Shown piece after piece: positions 40,452-48,445 of a DNA stretch of 64,000 bases. This DNA comes from Mycobacterium genavense ATCC 51234. GTDB lineage: Bacteria; Actinomycetota; Actinomycetes; Mycobacteriales; Mycobacteriaceae. Made by a program: the position numbers and the translations under genes. The notes below the pieces were generated by a model. That model searched no databases. It saw nothing but the letters and a program-made list of their open reading frames with translations, and was not told where the DNA came from. The stretch lies in contig NZ_JAGZ01000003.1 of NCBI RefSeq assembly GCF_000526915.1, forward strand, positions 1 to 64,000, read 5' to 3'. Position 1 is the first letter of the stretch, and every line of letters begins with the position of its first letter.

Positions 40452-42131
40452 ATGACGACAGCTCGTCCCGCTGCGCCCGACAAAAAGGCCCGAAGTGAGG
40501 GCCAGTGGGCGCTGGGTGATCGCGAGCCGCTCAACCCCAACGAGGAGATGAAGCAGACCGGCGCCCCGCTCGACGTGCGCGATCGCATCTTGGACACCTA
40601 CTCCAAGGACGGCTTCGACAGCATCGACAAGAGCGATCTGCGCGGCCGGTTCCGCTGGTGGGGCCTGTACACCCAGCGCGAGCAGGGGTACGACGGCTCG
40701 TTCACCGGCGACGACAACGCCGAGTTGCTGGAAGCCAAGTACTTCATGATGCGGGTGCGTTGCGACGGCGGCGCGGTGTCGGCGGCCGGCCTGCGCACCA
40801 TCGGCCAGATCTCCACCGAGTTCGGCCGCGACACCGCCGATATCTCCGACCGCCAGAACGTGCAGATCCACTGGGTCGAGGTGGAAAACGTGCCGGAGAT
40901 CTGGCGCCGACTGGACGAGGTCGGCTTGCAGACCGCCGAGACCTGCGGCGACTGCCCCCGGGTGATCCTGGGCTCTCCCCTGGCCGGTGAGTCCCTCGAT
41001 GAGGTGCTCGACCCGACCTGGGCGATCGACGAGATCGTGCGCCGCTACATCGGCCAGCCCGAATTCGCCGACCTGCCGCGCAAGTACAAGACCGCCATCT
41101 CGGGCCTGCAGGATGTGGTGCACGAGGTCAACGACATCGCGTTCGTCGGCGTCAACCACCCCGAGCACGGCCCCGGGCTGGACCTGTGGGTCGGCGGCGG
41201 GCTGTCCACCAACCCGATGCTGGGCCAGCGCGTCGGCGCCTGGGTGCCACTCGAAGAGGTGCCCGAGGTGTGGCACGCGGTGACCTCGATCTTCCGCGAC
41301 TACGGTTACCGCCGGCTGCGGGCCAAGGCGCGGCTGAAGTTCCTGGTCAAAGACTGGGGCATCGAAAATTTCCGCGAAGTCCTCGAGCAGGAGTACCTTA
41401 AGCGTCCCCTGATCGACGGCCCGGCCCCCGAACCGGTCACCCACCCGATTGACCACGTCGGCGTGCAGCGGCTCAAGAACGGGCTCAACGCCGTCGGCGT
41501 CGCCGCGATCGCCGGCCGGGTGTCGGGCACCATCCTCACCGCGGTGGCCGACCTGGCCGAGCGGGCCGGCTCGGACCGGATCCGGTTCACGCCCTACCAG
41601 AAACTGGTCATCCTCGACATCCCCGACGACAAGCTCGACGAGCTGATCGCCGGCCTGGAGGCACTCGGCCTGCAGTCGAACCCCTCGCATTGGCGCCGGA
41701 ACCTGATGGCCTGCACCGGAATTGAGTTCTGCAAGCTGTCGTTCGCCGAAACCCGGGTCAAGGCACAGTCTTTGGTGCCCGAGCTGGAGGCTCGGCTGGA
41801 AGACATCAACTCCCGGCTCGACGTCCCGATCACCGTCAACATCAACGGCTGCCCCAACTCGTGCGCCCGGATTCAGGTCGCCGACATCGGGTTCAAGGGA
41901 CAGATGGTCGACGACGGCGACGGCAACTCGGTCGAGGGCTTCCAAGTGCATCTGGGCGGCAGCCTCGGCCTGGACAGTGGATTCGGTCGAAAACTGCGTC
42001 AGCACAAGGTCACCAGCGACGAGCTCGGTGACTACATCGATCGGGTGGTGCGCAACTTCGTCAAGCACCGCAACGAGGGAGAGCGGTTCGCGCAGTGGGC
42101 AGTTCGCGCCGAGGAGGGTGACCTCCGATGA
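40452..42131 (+). CDS. nirA: Ferredoxin-sulfite (nitrite) reductase NirA/SirA
   Basis: This intact 559-aa protein starts at ATG 40452 (MTTARPAAPDKKA); the preceding GAAGGAGAC is the ribosome site. The [4Fe-4S]-siroheme ligands are Cys421 and Cys427 (ACTGIEFCK) and Cys467 and Cys471 (GCPNSCAR). YTQREQGYDGSF and the paired ferredoxin-like half domains (GLRTIGQISTEFG; GVAAIAGRVSG) complete the family. It reduces sulfite to sulfide in cysteine synthesis. It overlaps cysH (ATGA) and shares the operon with cysH and che1, as in M. tuberculosis Rv2391-Rv2393. Confidence 0.95.
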   Translation: MTTARPAAPDKKARSEGQWALGDREPLNPNEEMKQTGAPLDVRDRILDTYSKDGFDSIDKSDLRGRFRWWGLYTQREQGYDGSFTGDDNAELLEAKYFMMRVRCDGGAVSAAGLRTIGQISTEFGRDTADISDRQNVQIHWVEVENVPEIWRRLDEVGLQTAETCGDCPRVILGSPLAGESLDEVLDPTWAIDEIVRRYIGQPEFADLPRKYKTAISGLQDVVHEVNDIAFVGVNHPEHGPGLDLWVGGGLSTNPMLGQRVGAWVPLEEVPEVWHAVTSIFRDYGYRRLRAKARLKFLVKDWGIENFREVLEQEYLKRPLIDGPAPEPVTHPIDHVGVQRLKNGLNAVGVAAIAGRVSGTILTAVADLAERAGSDRIRFTPYQKLVILDIPDDKLDELIAGLEALGLQSNPSHWRRNLMACTGIEFCKLSFAETRVKAQSLVPELEARLEDINSRLDVPITVNINGCPNSCARIQVADIGFKGQMVDDGDGNSVEGFQVHLGGSLGLDSGFGRKLRQHKVTSDELGDYIDRVVRNFVKHRNEGERFAQWAVRAEEGDLR

Positions 42132-42871
42132 GCACCGACACGACCGACCAGTCCTACGCCGCACTGCGCGAGCTGGCCACCCGCGGTGCCGCCGAACTCG
42201 AGGGGGCCAGCGCCACCGAGCTGTTGCGCTGGACCGACGAGAATTTCGGCGGTATCAACGGTCCGCGCGGCTGGGCGACATGCAATTACGTCGTCGCCTC
42301 CAATATGCAGGACGCCGTGCTGGTGGATCTGGCGTCCAAGGTGCGCCCCGGCGTGCCGGTGCTGTTCCTGGACACCGGTTATCACTTCGTCGAAACCATC
42401 GGCACCCGCGATGCCATCGAATCCGTTTACGACGTGCGGGTTCTCAATGTCACCCCGGAGCACACGGTGGCCGAGCAGGACGAACTCAAGGGTAAGGACC
42501 TGTTTGCGCGGGACCCCGGCGAGTGCTGCCGGTTGCGCAAAGTGGTGCCGCTGGGCAAATCGCTCGCCGGTTACGGCGCCTGGGTGACCGGGCTGCGCCG
42601 GGTCGAGGCACCCACTCGTGCCAACGCACCGCTGATCAGCTTCGACGAGGCCTTCAAGCTGGTGAAGGTCAACCCGCTGGCAGCGTGGACCGACGAGGAC
42701 ATGCAGAACTACATCGACGAGCACGACGTGCTGGTCAATCCGCTTGTCTACGAAGGCTATCCGTCGATCGGCTGCGCCCCCTGCACGGCCAAGCCCGCCG
42801 AAGGCGCGGACCCGCGCAGTGGACGCTGGCAGGGTCTGTCCAAGACCGAATGCGGGCTGCACGCGTCGTGA
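42128..42871 (+). CDS. cysH: Adenylylsulfate (APS) reductase CysH
   Basis: This intact 247-aa protein has the APS reductase signatures: FLDTGYHFVETIGTRD, the cluster pair GECCRLRKV, and GCAPCTAKPAEGADPRSGRW, with the catalytic Cys in ECGLH near the C terminus. The Cys-Cys...Cys-x2-Cys set binds the [4Fe-4S] cluster that separates assimilatory APS reductase from PAPS reductase. It overlaps nirA at its start and che1 at its end (GTGA). Confidence 0.95.
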   Translation: MSTDTTDQSYAALRELATRGAAELEGASATELLRWTDENFGGINGPRGWATCNYVVASNMQDAVLVDLASKVRPGVPVLFLDTGYHFVETIGTRDAIESVYDVRVLNVTPEHTVAEQDELKGKDLFARDPGECCRLRKVVPLGKSLAGYGAWVTGLRRVEAPTRANAPLISFDEAFKLVKVNPLAAWTDEDMQNYIDEHDVLVNPLVYEGYPSIGCAPCTAKPAEGADPRSGRWQGLSKTECGLHAS

Positions 42872-43581
42872 GCACCCTGGTGCTGACCGCACATGGCAGC
42901 AAAGATCCACGGTCGGCGGCCAATGCGCGGGCCGTCGCCGCCCACGTGACCCACTTGCGGCCGGATCTCGATGTGCGACTGGCATTCCTGGAACACAGCT
43001 CACCGAGCCTGGCCGATGTGCTCGCCTTGACGGACGGCCCGGCGGTCGTCACTCCGCTGCTGTTGGCCAACGCCTACCACGCCCGCGTCGACATACCCGC
43101 GCAGATCGCCAATTGCGTTACCCCTCATCATGTCTGGCAGGCTCCGGTGCTCGGCGAGGACGACCGGCTGGTGTCGCTGCTGCGCCGCCGCGTGACGGAG
43201 TTGGGCGTCTCGCGCCTCGACGACAGCGTCGGCGTCCTGGTGGTGGCGATCGGAACCTCGGACCTGGCGGTGAACGCACGCACCGGCCGGGTGGTGCCAA
43301 AGCTGTTGGCGGGCACGTCCTGGGCCGGAGCGACCACCGCGTTCGCCACCCAACAGGAACGTTCGCTGACCGAAGCGCTGGGCAGATTGCGCCGCCAGCG
43401 CGTCGGCCGGGTGGTCATCGCGCCATGGTTCCTGGCACCGGGACTGATACCGGATCGGGTGCAGAGGTTCGCCGCCAAGACCGGCATCGAGATGGCGGCC
43501 CCGCTGGGCGTCGATCGGTTGTTGGCCGAGACGGTGCTGGATCGCTTCGCCGAGGCGACCGCCGGCCAGATCGCGGCCTGA
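42868..43581 (+). CDS. che1: CbiX/Che1-type sirohydrochlorin ferrochelatase-like protein
   Basis: GTG 42868 overlaps the cysH stop and gives 237 aa: VSTLVLTAHGSKDPRSAANA with the N-terminal chelatase His, and VTPLLLANAYHARVDIPAQI with the second. The two-domain CbiX fold is clear, with VGVLVVAIGTSDLAVN and RVVIAPWFLAPGLIPDRV in the second half. It probably inserts iron into sirohydrochlorin for the NirA siroheme. It is the third gene of the nirA operon and intact. Confidence 0.9.
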   Translation: MSTLVLTAHGSKDPRSAANARAVAAHVTHLRPDLDVRLAFLEHSSPSLADVLALTDGPAVVTPLLLANAYHARVDIPAQIANCVTPHHVWQAPVLGEDDRLVSLLRRRVTELGVSRLDDSVGVLVVAIGTSDLAVNARTGRVVPKLLAGTSWAGATTAFATQQERSLTEALGRLRRQRVGRVVIAPWFLAPGLIPDRVQRFAAKTGIEMAAPLGVDRLLAETVLDRFAEATAGQIAA

Positions 43582-43628
43582 GCGGCCTGCGCGTTACGCC
43601 AAATCGCTTGCGGCACTAACATGGCGCA

Positions 43629-43958
43629 ATGGGCGGTCACGACTCGCACCGGCTCGCCGAACATCTGGCCAGCCTGCCGCACTACCACGTCGTCGCTCAA
43701 AACCGGAACAACGAGCTCATTTACAGCGACGGACTCACCTGGCCGGGCGCAGAGGGATTCGCCGCGGACCTGATCTCACCGGCGCCGGGCGCACCGCTGC
43801 CCGACGTGGAACTCGAAGCGGTGTGGATCGTCGAAGCCGACCCACGATGGTGCCCGTTCGCCCACGGCGACGAGACCGACGAATCCGACGAGCTGACGGT
43901 GACCGAGTACCTCGAGCGGCTGACCCAGCAACCGCGCTACTGGGCGGCACCGCAATAA
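43629..43958 (+). CDS. Small acidic hypothetical protein
   Basis: This 109-aa reading frame (MGGHDSHRLAEHLASLPHYH, later YSDGLTWPGAEGFAADLI and an acidic DETDESDELTVTEYLERL) sits 47 bp after che1 and is convergent with cysA. It is compact, acidic and soluble. I do not recognise a family. M. tuberculosis has ggtB and PE_PGRS genes in this interval, not this gene. Coding is supported by composition and position only. Confidence 0.55.
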   Translation: MGGHDSHRLAEHLASLPHYHVVAQNRNNELIYSDGLTWPGAEGFAADLISPAPGAPLPDVELEAVWIVEADPRWCPFAHGDETDESDELTVTEYLERLTQQPRYWAAPQ

Positions 43959-43961
43959 CCG

Positions 43962-45029
43962 TCAGGCCGACGTCAGGGTGCCCTGTTCGGCATCGGCGCC
44001 GGCCGCGGCGTCGGCGATGATGGGCGGCACCCGGGTGGCGCGCACGTAGACGGTGTCGCCGTCCTTCAGGGCCAGCGCCTCGGCGTCGCCGCGGGTGATC
44101 TGAGCGATGAAACTGCCGCCGGTGGCCGCGCTGGTCAGCTCGACGCGCACCTCGAAGCCCAATGCCACGACGCGGTCGACGGTCGCGCGCACCACCCCGA
44201 TGGACTCGGCGGTGCCATCCCCGCCGGCAATCGCCATCTCGGGGTTGCGGCCGACCCGAATGTCATGCGGGCGAACCAAACTGCCGTTCAGTGTCGACAC
44301 CGCGCCCAAAAACGACATCACGAACGCATTCGCGGGGGCGTCGTAGACCTCGGTCGGGGACCCGACCTGCTCGATGCGGCCCTTGTTGAGCACCGCGATC
44401 CGATCGGCGACATCCAGCGCCTCGGCCTGGTCGTGGGTGACGAGCACCGTGGTGACGTGGACCTCGTCGTGCAGGCGCCGCAGCCAGGCCCGCATATCCT
44501 CGCGCACCTTGGCGTCCAGCGCACCGAACGGCTCGTCGAGCAGCAGCACCTGCGGGTCGACGGCCAGTGCTCGCGCCAGCGCCATCCGCTGACGCTGACC
44601 GCCGGAAAGCTCGTTGGGGTAGCGACCCTGAAAGCCGCTGAGCCCCACCACTTCCAGCAGGTTGTCGACCTTCTGCTTGACCTCGGCCTTGGGCCGTTTG
44701 CGGATCTTCAGTCCGTACGCCACATTGTCGCGCACGGTCATGTGCTTGAACGCGGCATAATGCTGGAACACGAATCCGATGCCGCGCCGCTGCGGGGGCA
44801 CCCGGGTGACGTCGCGGCCGTTGATCGTGATCGTCCCGGTGTCGGGCTGGTCAAGCCCGGCGATGGTGCGCAGCAGGGTCGACTTGCCCGAACCGCTGGG
44901 GCCGAGCAATGCCGTCAGCGACCCGGCGGGAACCACGAAGTCCACATGGTCCAACGCGACGAAATCGCCGTAGCGTTTGTTGGCGTCGCGCACGGTGATC
45001 GCGAGATCGCCGGTGTTGGCGTGGGTCAT
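43962..45029 (-). CDS. cysA: Sulfate/thiosulfate ABC transporter ATPase CysA
   Basis: This intact 355-aa ATPase has Walker [10 protein letters not shown], the signature [15 protein letters not shown], Walker [13 protein letters not shown] and the H-loop [11 protein letters not shown]-terminal TOBE-like domain ([13 protein letters not shown] and [15 protein letters not shown]) is typical of CysA. It is the last gene of subI-cysT-cysW-cysA, all on the minus strand with ATGA-type overlaps except for a 15-bp gap before cysA. It energises sulfate import feeding cysH/nirA. Confidence 0.95.
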   Translation of the reverse strand: MTHANTGDLAITVRDANKRYGDFVALDHVDFVVPAGSLTALLGPSGSGKSTLLRTIAGLDQPDTGTITINGRDVTRVPPQRRGIGFVFQHYAAFKHMTVRDNVAYGLKIRKRPKAEVKQKVDNLLEVVGLSGFQGRYPNELSGGQRQRMALARALAVDPQVLLLDEPFGALDAKVREDMRAWLRRLHDEVHVTTVLVTHDQAEALDVADRIAVLNKGRIEQVGSPTEVYDAPANAFVMSFLGAVSTLNGSLVRPHDIRVGRNPEMAIAGGDGTAESIGVVRATVDRVVALGFEVRVELTSAATGGSFIAQITRGDAEALALKDGDTVYVRATRVPPIIADAAAGADAEQGTLTSA

Positions 45030-45044
45030 GTCCGATTCTCCTTG

Positions 45045-45863
45045 TCAGGCCTTGCTGGCTGCTCGTGCCCGGCGGGCATCCAGAACGACCTGGACGATCA
45101 GCACCGCCACCGCGACACCCATCAACAACGTCGACAACGCGTAGGCGCCATATTCGGCCCCCCGGTTGTAGCGGTCCGAGACCAGCAGCGTCAGTGTCTG
45201 CGACTTCCCCGGAAGGTCGGACGACACGATGATCACCGCGCCATACTCACCGAGTGTACGAGCGATGGTCAGCACGATGCCGTAGGTCAGGCCCCATCGA
45301 ATGGACGGCAGCGTGATCCGCCAAAACGTCTGCCACCAATCAGAACCCAGGATGGCCGCCGCTTCCTCCTGGTCGGTTCCCAGTTCGTGCAGGACCGGCT
45401 CGACTTCGCGCACCACGAACGGCAGCGTGACGAAGATGCTGGCGAGGACGATGCCGGGCAGGCCGAAGATGATCTTGAAACCCAGGTCCTTTTCCACGAA
45501 GCCGAACGCACCGGCCGAGCCCCACAACGCGATCAGCGCCACACCGACGATGACGGGAGAAACGGCGACCGGCAGGTCGATGACCGCCTGCAGCACGCGT
45601 TTACCGCGGAATCGGTTGCGAGCCAAGACAAGTGCGGTGGGCACGCCGAAGAGGACATTCACTGGCACCACGATGGCCACCACCAGCAGCGACAAGTCCA
45701 GCGCCGATATCGCCGCCGGGGTGGTGATCCGGTCGACGAACTCGCCGAACCCGGGTTCGAACGTGCGCCACAGGATCAGTGTCACCGGGATGACCAGCAA
45801 TACCAGGATGTAGGCCAGCGCCGCGTATCGGGTGAGGTAGCGAACCCACGGCGACGAAGTCAC
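45045..45863 (-). CDS. cysW: Sulfate transporter permease CysW
   Basis: GTG 45863 overlaps the cysT stop and gives 272 aa. Six membrane helices are visible, from LAYILVLLVIPVTLILW to MGVAVAVLIVQVVL. The EAA loop reads ELGTDQEEAAAILGSDWWQTFWRI (split here), ending RTLGEYGAVIIVSS. A longer upstream frame exists but only as read-through of the cysT region. Intact. Confidence 0.93.
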   Translation of the reverse strand: MTSSPWVRYLTRYAALAYILVLLVIPVTLILWRTFEPGFGEFVDRITTPAAISALDLSLLVVAIVVPVNVLFGVPTALVLARNRFRGKRVLQAVIDLPVAVSPVIVGVALIALWGSAGAFGFVEKDLGFKIIFGLPGIVLASIFVTLPFVVREVEPVLHELGTDQEEAAAILGSDWWQTFWRITLPSIRWGLTYGIVLTIARTLGEYGAVIIVSSDLPGKSQTLTLLVSDRYNRGAEYGAYALSTLLMGVAVAVLIVQVVLDARRARAASKA

Positions 45864-46741
45864 GACGATCCCTCCTCGTGCCGGGCCGCGCGCGCGCCGA
45901 TCAGGCACAAGGTGAACAACACGACGAACGAGATCAACAGCAGCACAATGGATATCGCGGCGACGCCGGTGCGGTCGTCGTTCTCGATCAAGGTGCGTAT
46001 CCACTGCGACGACACCTCGGTCTTGCCGGGCACCGCGCCACCGATCAGCACCACCGAGCCGAACTCGCCGATGGCCCGCGAAAACGCCAGGCCCGCACCG
46101 GACAACAACGCCGGCAGCAGCGACGGCAGCACCACCGAGGTGAACACCTTCGGCCCACTGGCGCCCAGCGACGCCGCAGCCTCCTCGGTTTCCCGATCGA
46201 TTTCCATCAGCACCGGTTGCACGGCCCGCACCACGAACGGCAGCGTGACGAACGCCAGCGCCACCGCTACGCCCCACGGGGTGTGCTGCAGATGAAGACC
46301 CACCGGGCTGTTTTTCCCGTACAGCGCCAGCATGACCAGGCTGGCGACGATGGTCGGCAACGCGAACGGCAAGTCGATGATCGCGTTCACGAGACGCTTG
46401 CCGGGGAAGTCGTCACACACCAGCACCCACGCGATCAAGAGGCCGAATAGCAGGTTGAGCACCGTGACCTCGGCAGAAATGCTCAGCGTCACCTCGAACG
46501 AGGCCAGCGCCGCACGCGACGTCACGGCCTCGGTGAACGCCTGCCAGCCGCCACCGGCGGCCTGCCAGGCGATGGCGGCCAGCGGCAGCAGCACGATCAG
46601 CGAGAGCCACACCGTCGCCACCCCGACGCGCAGCGACGAGTTGCCGCGCCCGAAGGTCCGCGCGACCAGTTGCGCGGTGTCCCCGGGCTCGTCGAGCTCG
46701 GGCCGAATCGCTTCCGGGTTCGGGGTGGTCGTCACGGTCAT
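45860..46741 (-). CDS. cysT: Sulfate transporter permease CysT
   Basis: This intact 293-aa permease has helices from TVWLSLIVLLPLAAIAWQA to SIVLLLISFVVLFTLCLIG. The EAA loop contains EIDRETEEAAASLGASGPKV, ending FSRAIGEFGSVVLIGG. Its ATG overlaps the subI stop. It forms the membrane channel with CysW. Confidence 0.93.
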   Translation of the reverse strand: MTVTTTPNPEAIRPELDEPGDTAQLVARTFGRGNSSLRVGVATVWLSLIVLLPLAAIAWQAAGGGWQAFTEAVTSRAALASFEVTLSISAEVTVLNLLFGLLIAWVLVCDDFPGKRLVNAIIDLPFALPTIVASLVMLALYGKNSPVGLHLQHTPWGVAVALAFVTLPFVVRAVQPVLMEIDRETEEAAASLGASGPKVFTSVVLPSLLPALLSGAGLAFSRAIGEFGSVVLIGGAVPGKTEVSSQWIRTLIENDDRTGVAAISIVLLLISFVVLFTLCLIGARAARHEEGSS

Positions 46742-47775
46742 CCGGTGGCCTTCGTATAGATCTTGGTGATGCTGCCGTTGCTCTTGTCGAAGAGCTGCGG
46801 ATCGACGGTGGCCCAGCCGTTCAGCTCGGCGACCGTCCAGAGCTTCTGCGGCAACGGGAATTGGACGCGGAAGTCCGCGGCGACCGACGGGTCAATCGGT
46901 CGAAAACCGGCCTGCGCCCACAGTTTCTGCACCGCGGGCGTGTACTGGAAGTTGCGGAACGCGGTTGCCACCTGTAGGTGCGGGCTGGTGGTCACCACTG
47001 CCAGCGGGTTTTCGATCTTGAAGGTCTGCGGTGGGTTGACGTGTTCGACCGGCTTTCCTTGCCGCTCGGTCGCGATGGCCTCGTTCTCGTAGCTGAGCAA
47101 CACGTCGCCGCTGCCCTGGATGAAGACATCGGTCGCTTGCCGTGCCGATCCGGGCCGCAATTTCACGTGTTCTCGTACCAACTGACGGACGAAGTCAAGT
47201 CCCGCTTGGCTGTTGCGGCCGCCCTCGCTCTTGACGGCGTACGGGGCGAGCAGATTCCATTTGGCCGAACCCGAACTCAGCGGGCTGGGCGTGACGACCT
47301 CGACACCCGGCCGCAGCAGGTCGTCCCAATCTTTGATGTGCTTCGGATTGCCCTTACGCACTAGGAAAGTCACCACCGACCCGAACGGTATGCCCTTGGT
47401 CGCATCGGCGTCCCAGTCCTTAGAAACCTTGCCCGCCTTGACCAGTCGAGTGATATCCGGCTCGACCGAGAAGTTCACCAGGTCGGCCGATTTCCCTTCG
47501 GCGACCCCGCGAGACTGGTCGCCGGAGGCGCCGTAGGAGGTAATCACCTGCACGCTCTTGCCCTCCTCGGAGGCGTTGAATGCGGGAATCACCTTGCTCC
47601 ATCCGGGTTCTGGGGCGGAGTAGGCGACCAGGGTGATCGTGGTATGCGCGCTCGTGGGCCCGCTGCCGCCCACGACGTCGCTGGGGCCGCCGCCACAGGC
47701 CGCGACGACACCGACGATCAGCGCGAGCGCGACCAGGGGTCGCCAGCGCGGTGCGCCTGCCTTGTCGATAAGCAT
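46738..47775 (-). CDS. subI: Sulfate-binding lipoprotein SubI
   Basis: This intact 345-aa protein has a lipoprotein signal (LVALALIVGVVAAC, with the lipidated Cys followed by GGG). Sulfate-binding family segments follow: VAYSAPEPGWSKVIPAFN, VQVITSYGASGDQSRGVAEG and VITPSPLSSGSAKWNLLAP-like VTPSPLSSGSAKWN. It is the first gene of the sulfate import operon. A cysteine-rich upstream peptide (47885-47941) may attenuate it. Confidence 0.93.
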   Translation of the reverse strand: MLIDKAGAPRWRPLVALALIVGVVAACGGGPSDVVGGSGPTSAHTTITLVAYSAPEPGWSKVIPAFNASEEGKSVQVITSYGASGDQSRGVAEGKSADLVNFSVEPDITRLVKAGKVSKDWDADATKGIPFGSVVTFLVRKGNPKHIKDWDDLLRPGVEVVTPSPLSSGSAKWNLLAPYAVKSEGGRNSQAGLDFVRQLVREHVKLRPGSARQATDVFIQGSGDVLLSYENEAIATERQGKPVEHVNPPQTFKIENPLAVVTTSPHLQVATAFRNFQYTPAVQKLWAQAGFRPIDPSVAADFRVQFPLPQKLWTVAELNGWATVDPQLFDKSNGSITKIYTKATG

Positions 47776-47884
47776 TGACGGCCTTTCGGTGCGGGCTTAC
47801 GGATATCGGTCCGTTGCTGCGGAAAGGCAATGAAAACGTCAGGGGAATTCCCGAACTCCCTACCAAACCGCGCGCGGGTGGTAG

Positions 47885-47941
47885 TCAGCGACAACAGTGC
47901 ACGAAGACATCACATTCCGGAGCGTCGGAAGTCAGGTGCAT
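47885..47941 (-). CDS. Leaderless cysteine-containing upstream peptide of subI-cysTWA
   Basis: The minus strand encodes the 18-aa peptide MHLTSDAPECDVFVHCCR, with two adjacent Cys codons just before the final Arg and TGA. TAGGCT ends 7 nt before the ATG, which puts transcription start at or next to the A of ATG: a leaderless uORF. The subI start lies 109 nt downstream. Leaderless uORFs ending in Cys runs are known in mycobacteria as sensors of cysteine level that control sulfur genes. The sequence fits that model well. Confidence 0.7.
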   Translation of the reverse strand: MHLTSDAPECDVFVHCCR

Positions 47942-47997
47942 GGCGCGAAGCCTAACAGGAATCCACTGACCCGCCACCGGACCGGGCGGCACCCGCC

Positions 47998-48075
47998 TCA
48001 GTGCGTCACCCACCACGCGACGATCACCAATACCACGAGCGCAACGAGGACCAACGTCACGTGAGACCGAGGCAT
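47998..48075 (-). CDS. 25-aa single-helix membrane peptide
   Basis: ATG 48075 gives MPRSHVTLVLVALVVLVIVA and WWVTH: a short hydrophilic start and one membrane helix. It follows the small membrane protein at 48081 by 5 bp on the same strand. The size is at the limit of what can be called; position (next to Rv2401A in M. tuberculosis) and the clear helix support it. Confidence 0.45.
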   Translation of the reverse strand: MPRSHVTLVLVALVVLVIVAWWVTH

Positions 48076-48080
48076 CGCGG

Positions 48081-48284
48081 TTACCTGGGCGTCCCGTCGG
48101 TCTGACGAGCCCGCTGCATCAATTCGATGCCCTTGCTGAGCACGGCTTCCAGCGCCACCGCCGCCAGGTACGCCACCGCCAGCACGACCGGCATCACCAC
48201 CGTGGCCTGCAGCACGAACGGAAGTCCGGAAAGCCACAGCTCATTTCCGTCCCACCAATTGAGGAACGCGTTCACCGAACTCAC
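48081..48284 (-). CDS. Small membrane protein (Rv2401A-like position)
   Basis: GTG 48284 gives about 67 aa: VSSVNAFLNWWDGNELWLSG, then one long hydrophobic helix (FVLQATVVMPVVLAVAYLAA) and a basic tail (LMQRARQTDGTPR). It is divergent from the trehalase-like gene. The function is unknown. Confidence 0.65.
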   Translation of the reverse strand: MSSVNAFLNWWDGNELWLSGLPFVLQATVVMPVVLAVAYLAAVALEAVLSKGIELMQRARQTDGTPR

Positions 48285-48445
48285 CCTATTCGTCCGGGCA
48301 GTCGAAACACCAATGCCGGCCGCAACGGTGCTTGGCCTGCGGTAAGCGCGGGCCGACGTAAGAGTCACGGTGAGGGAAAACACGCACCCAAGCTCGCCCC
48401 GGGGTCCGATGGACGCCGGGCGGGTCGACAGATGATGATGTCGAG

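Noticed and set aside
44265..45029. Inactivating change in cysA, cysW or cysT
   Set aside because: All three are intact in single frames with complete motifs; longer frames at their 5' ends are only upstream extensions.
44265..46295. Open frame of about 680 codons antisense to cysA, cysW and cysT
   Set aside because: It spans three genes with clear ABC-transporter motifs on the other strand and has no signature of its own.
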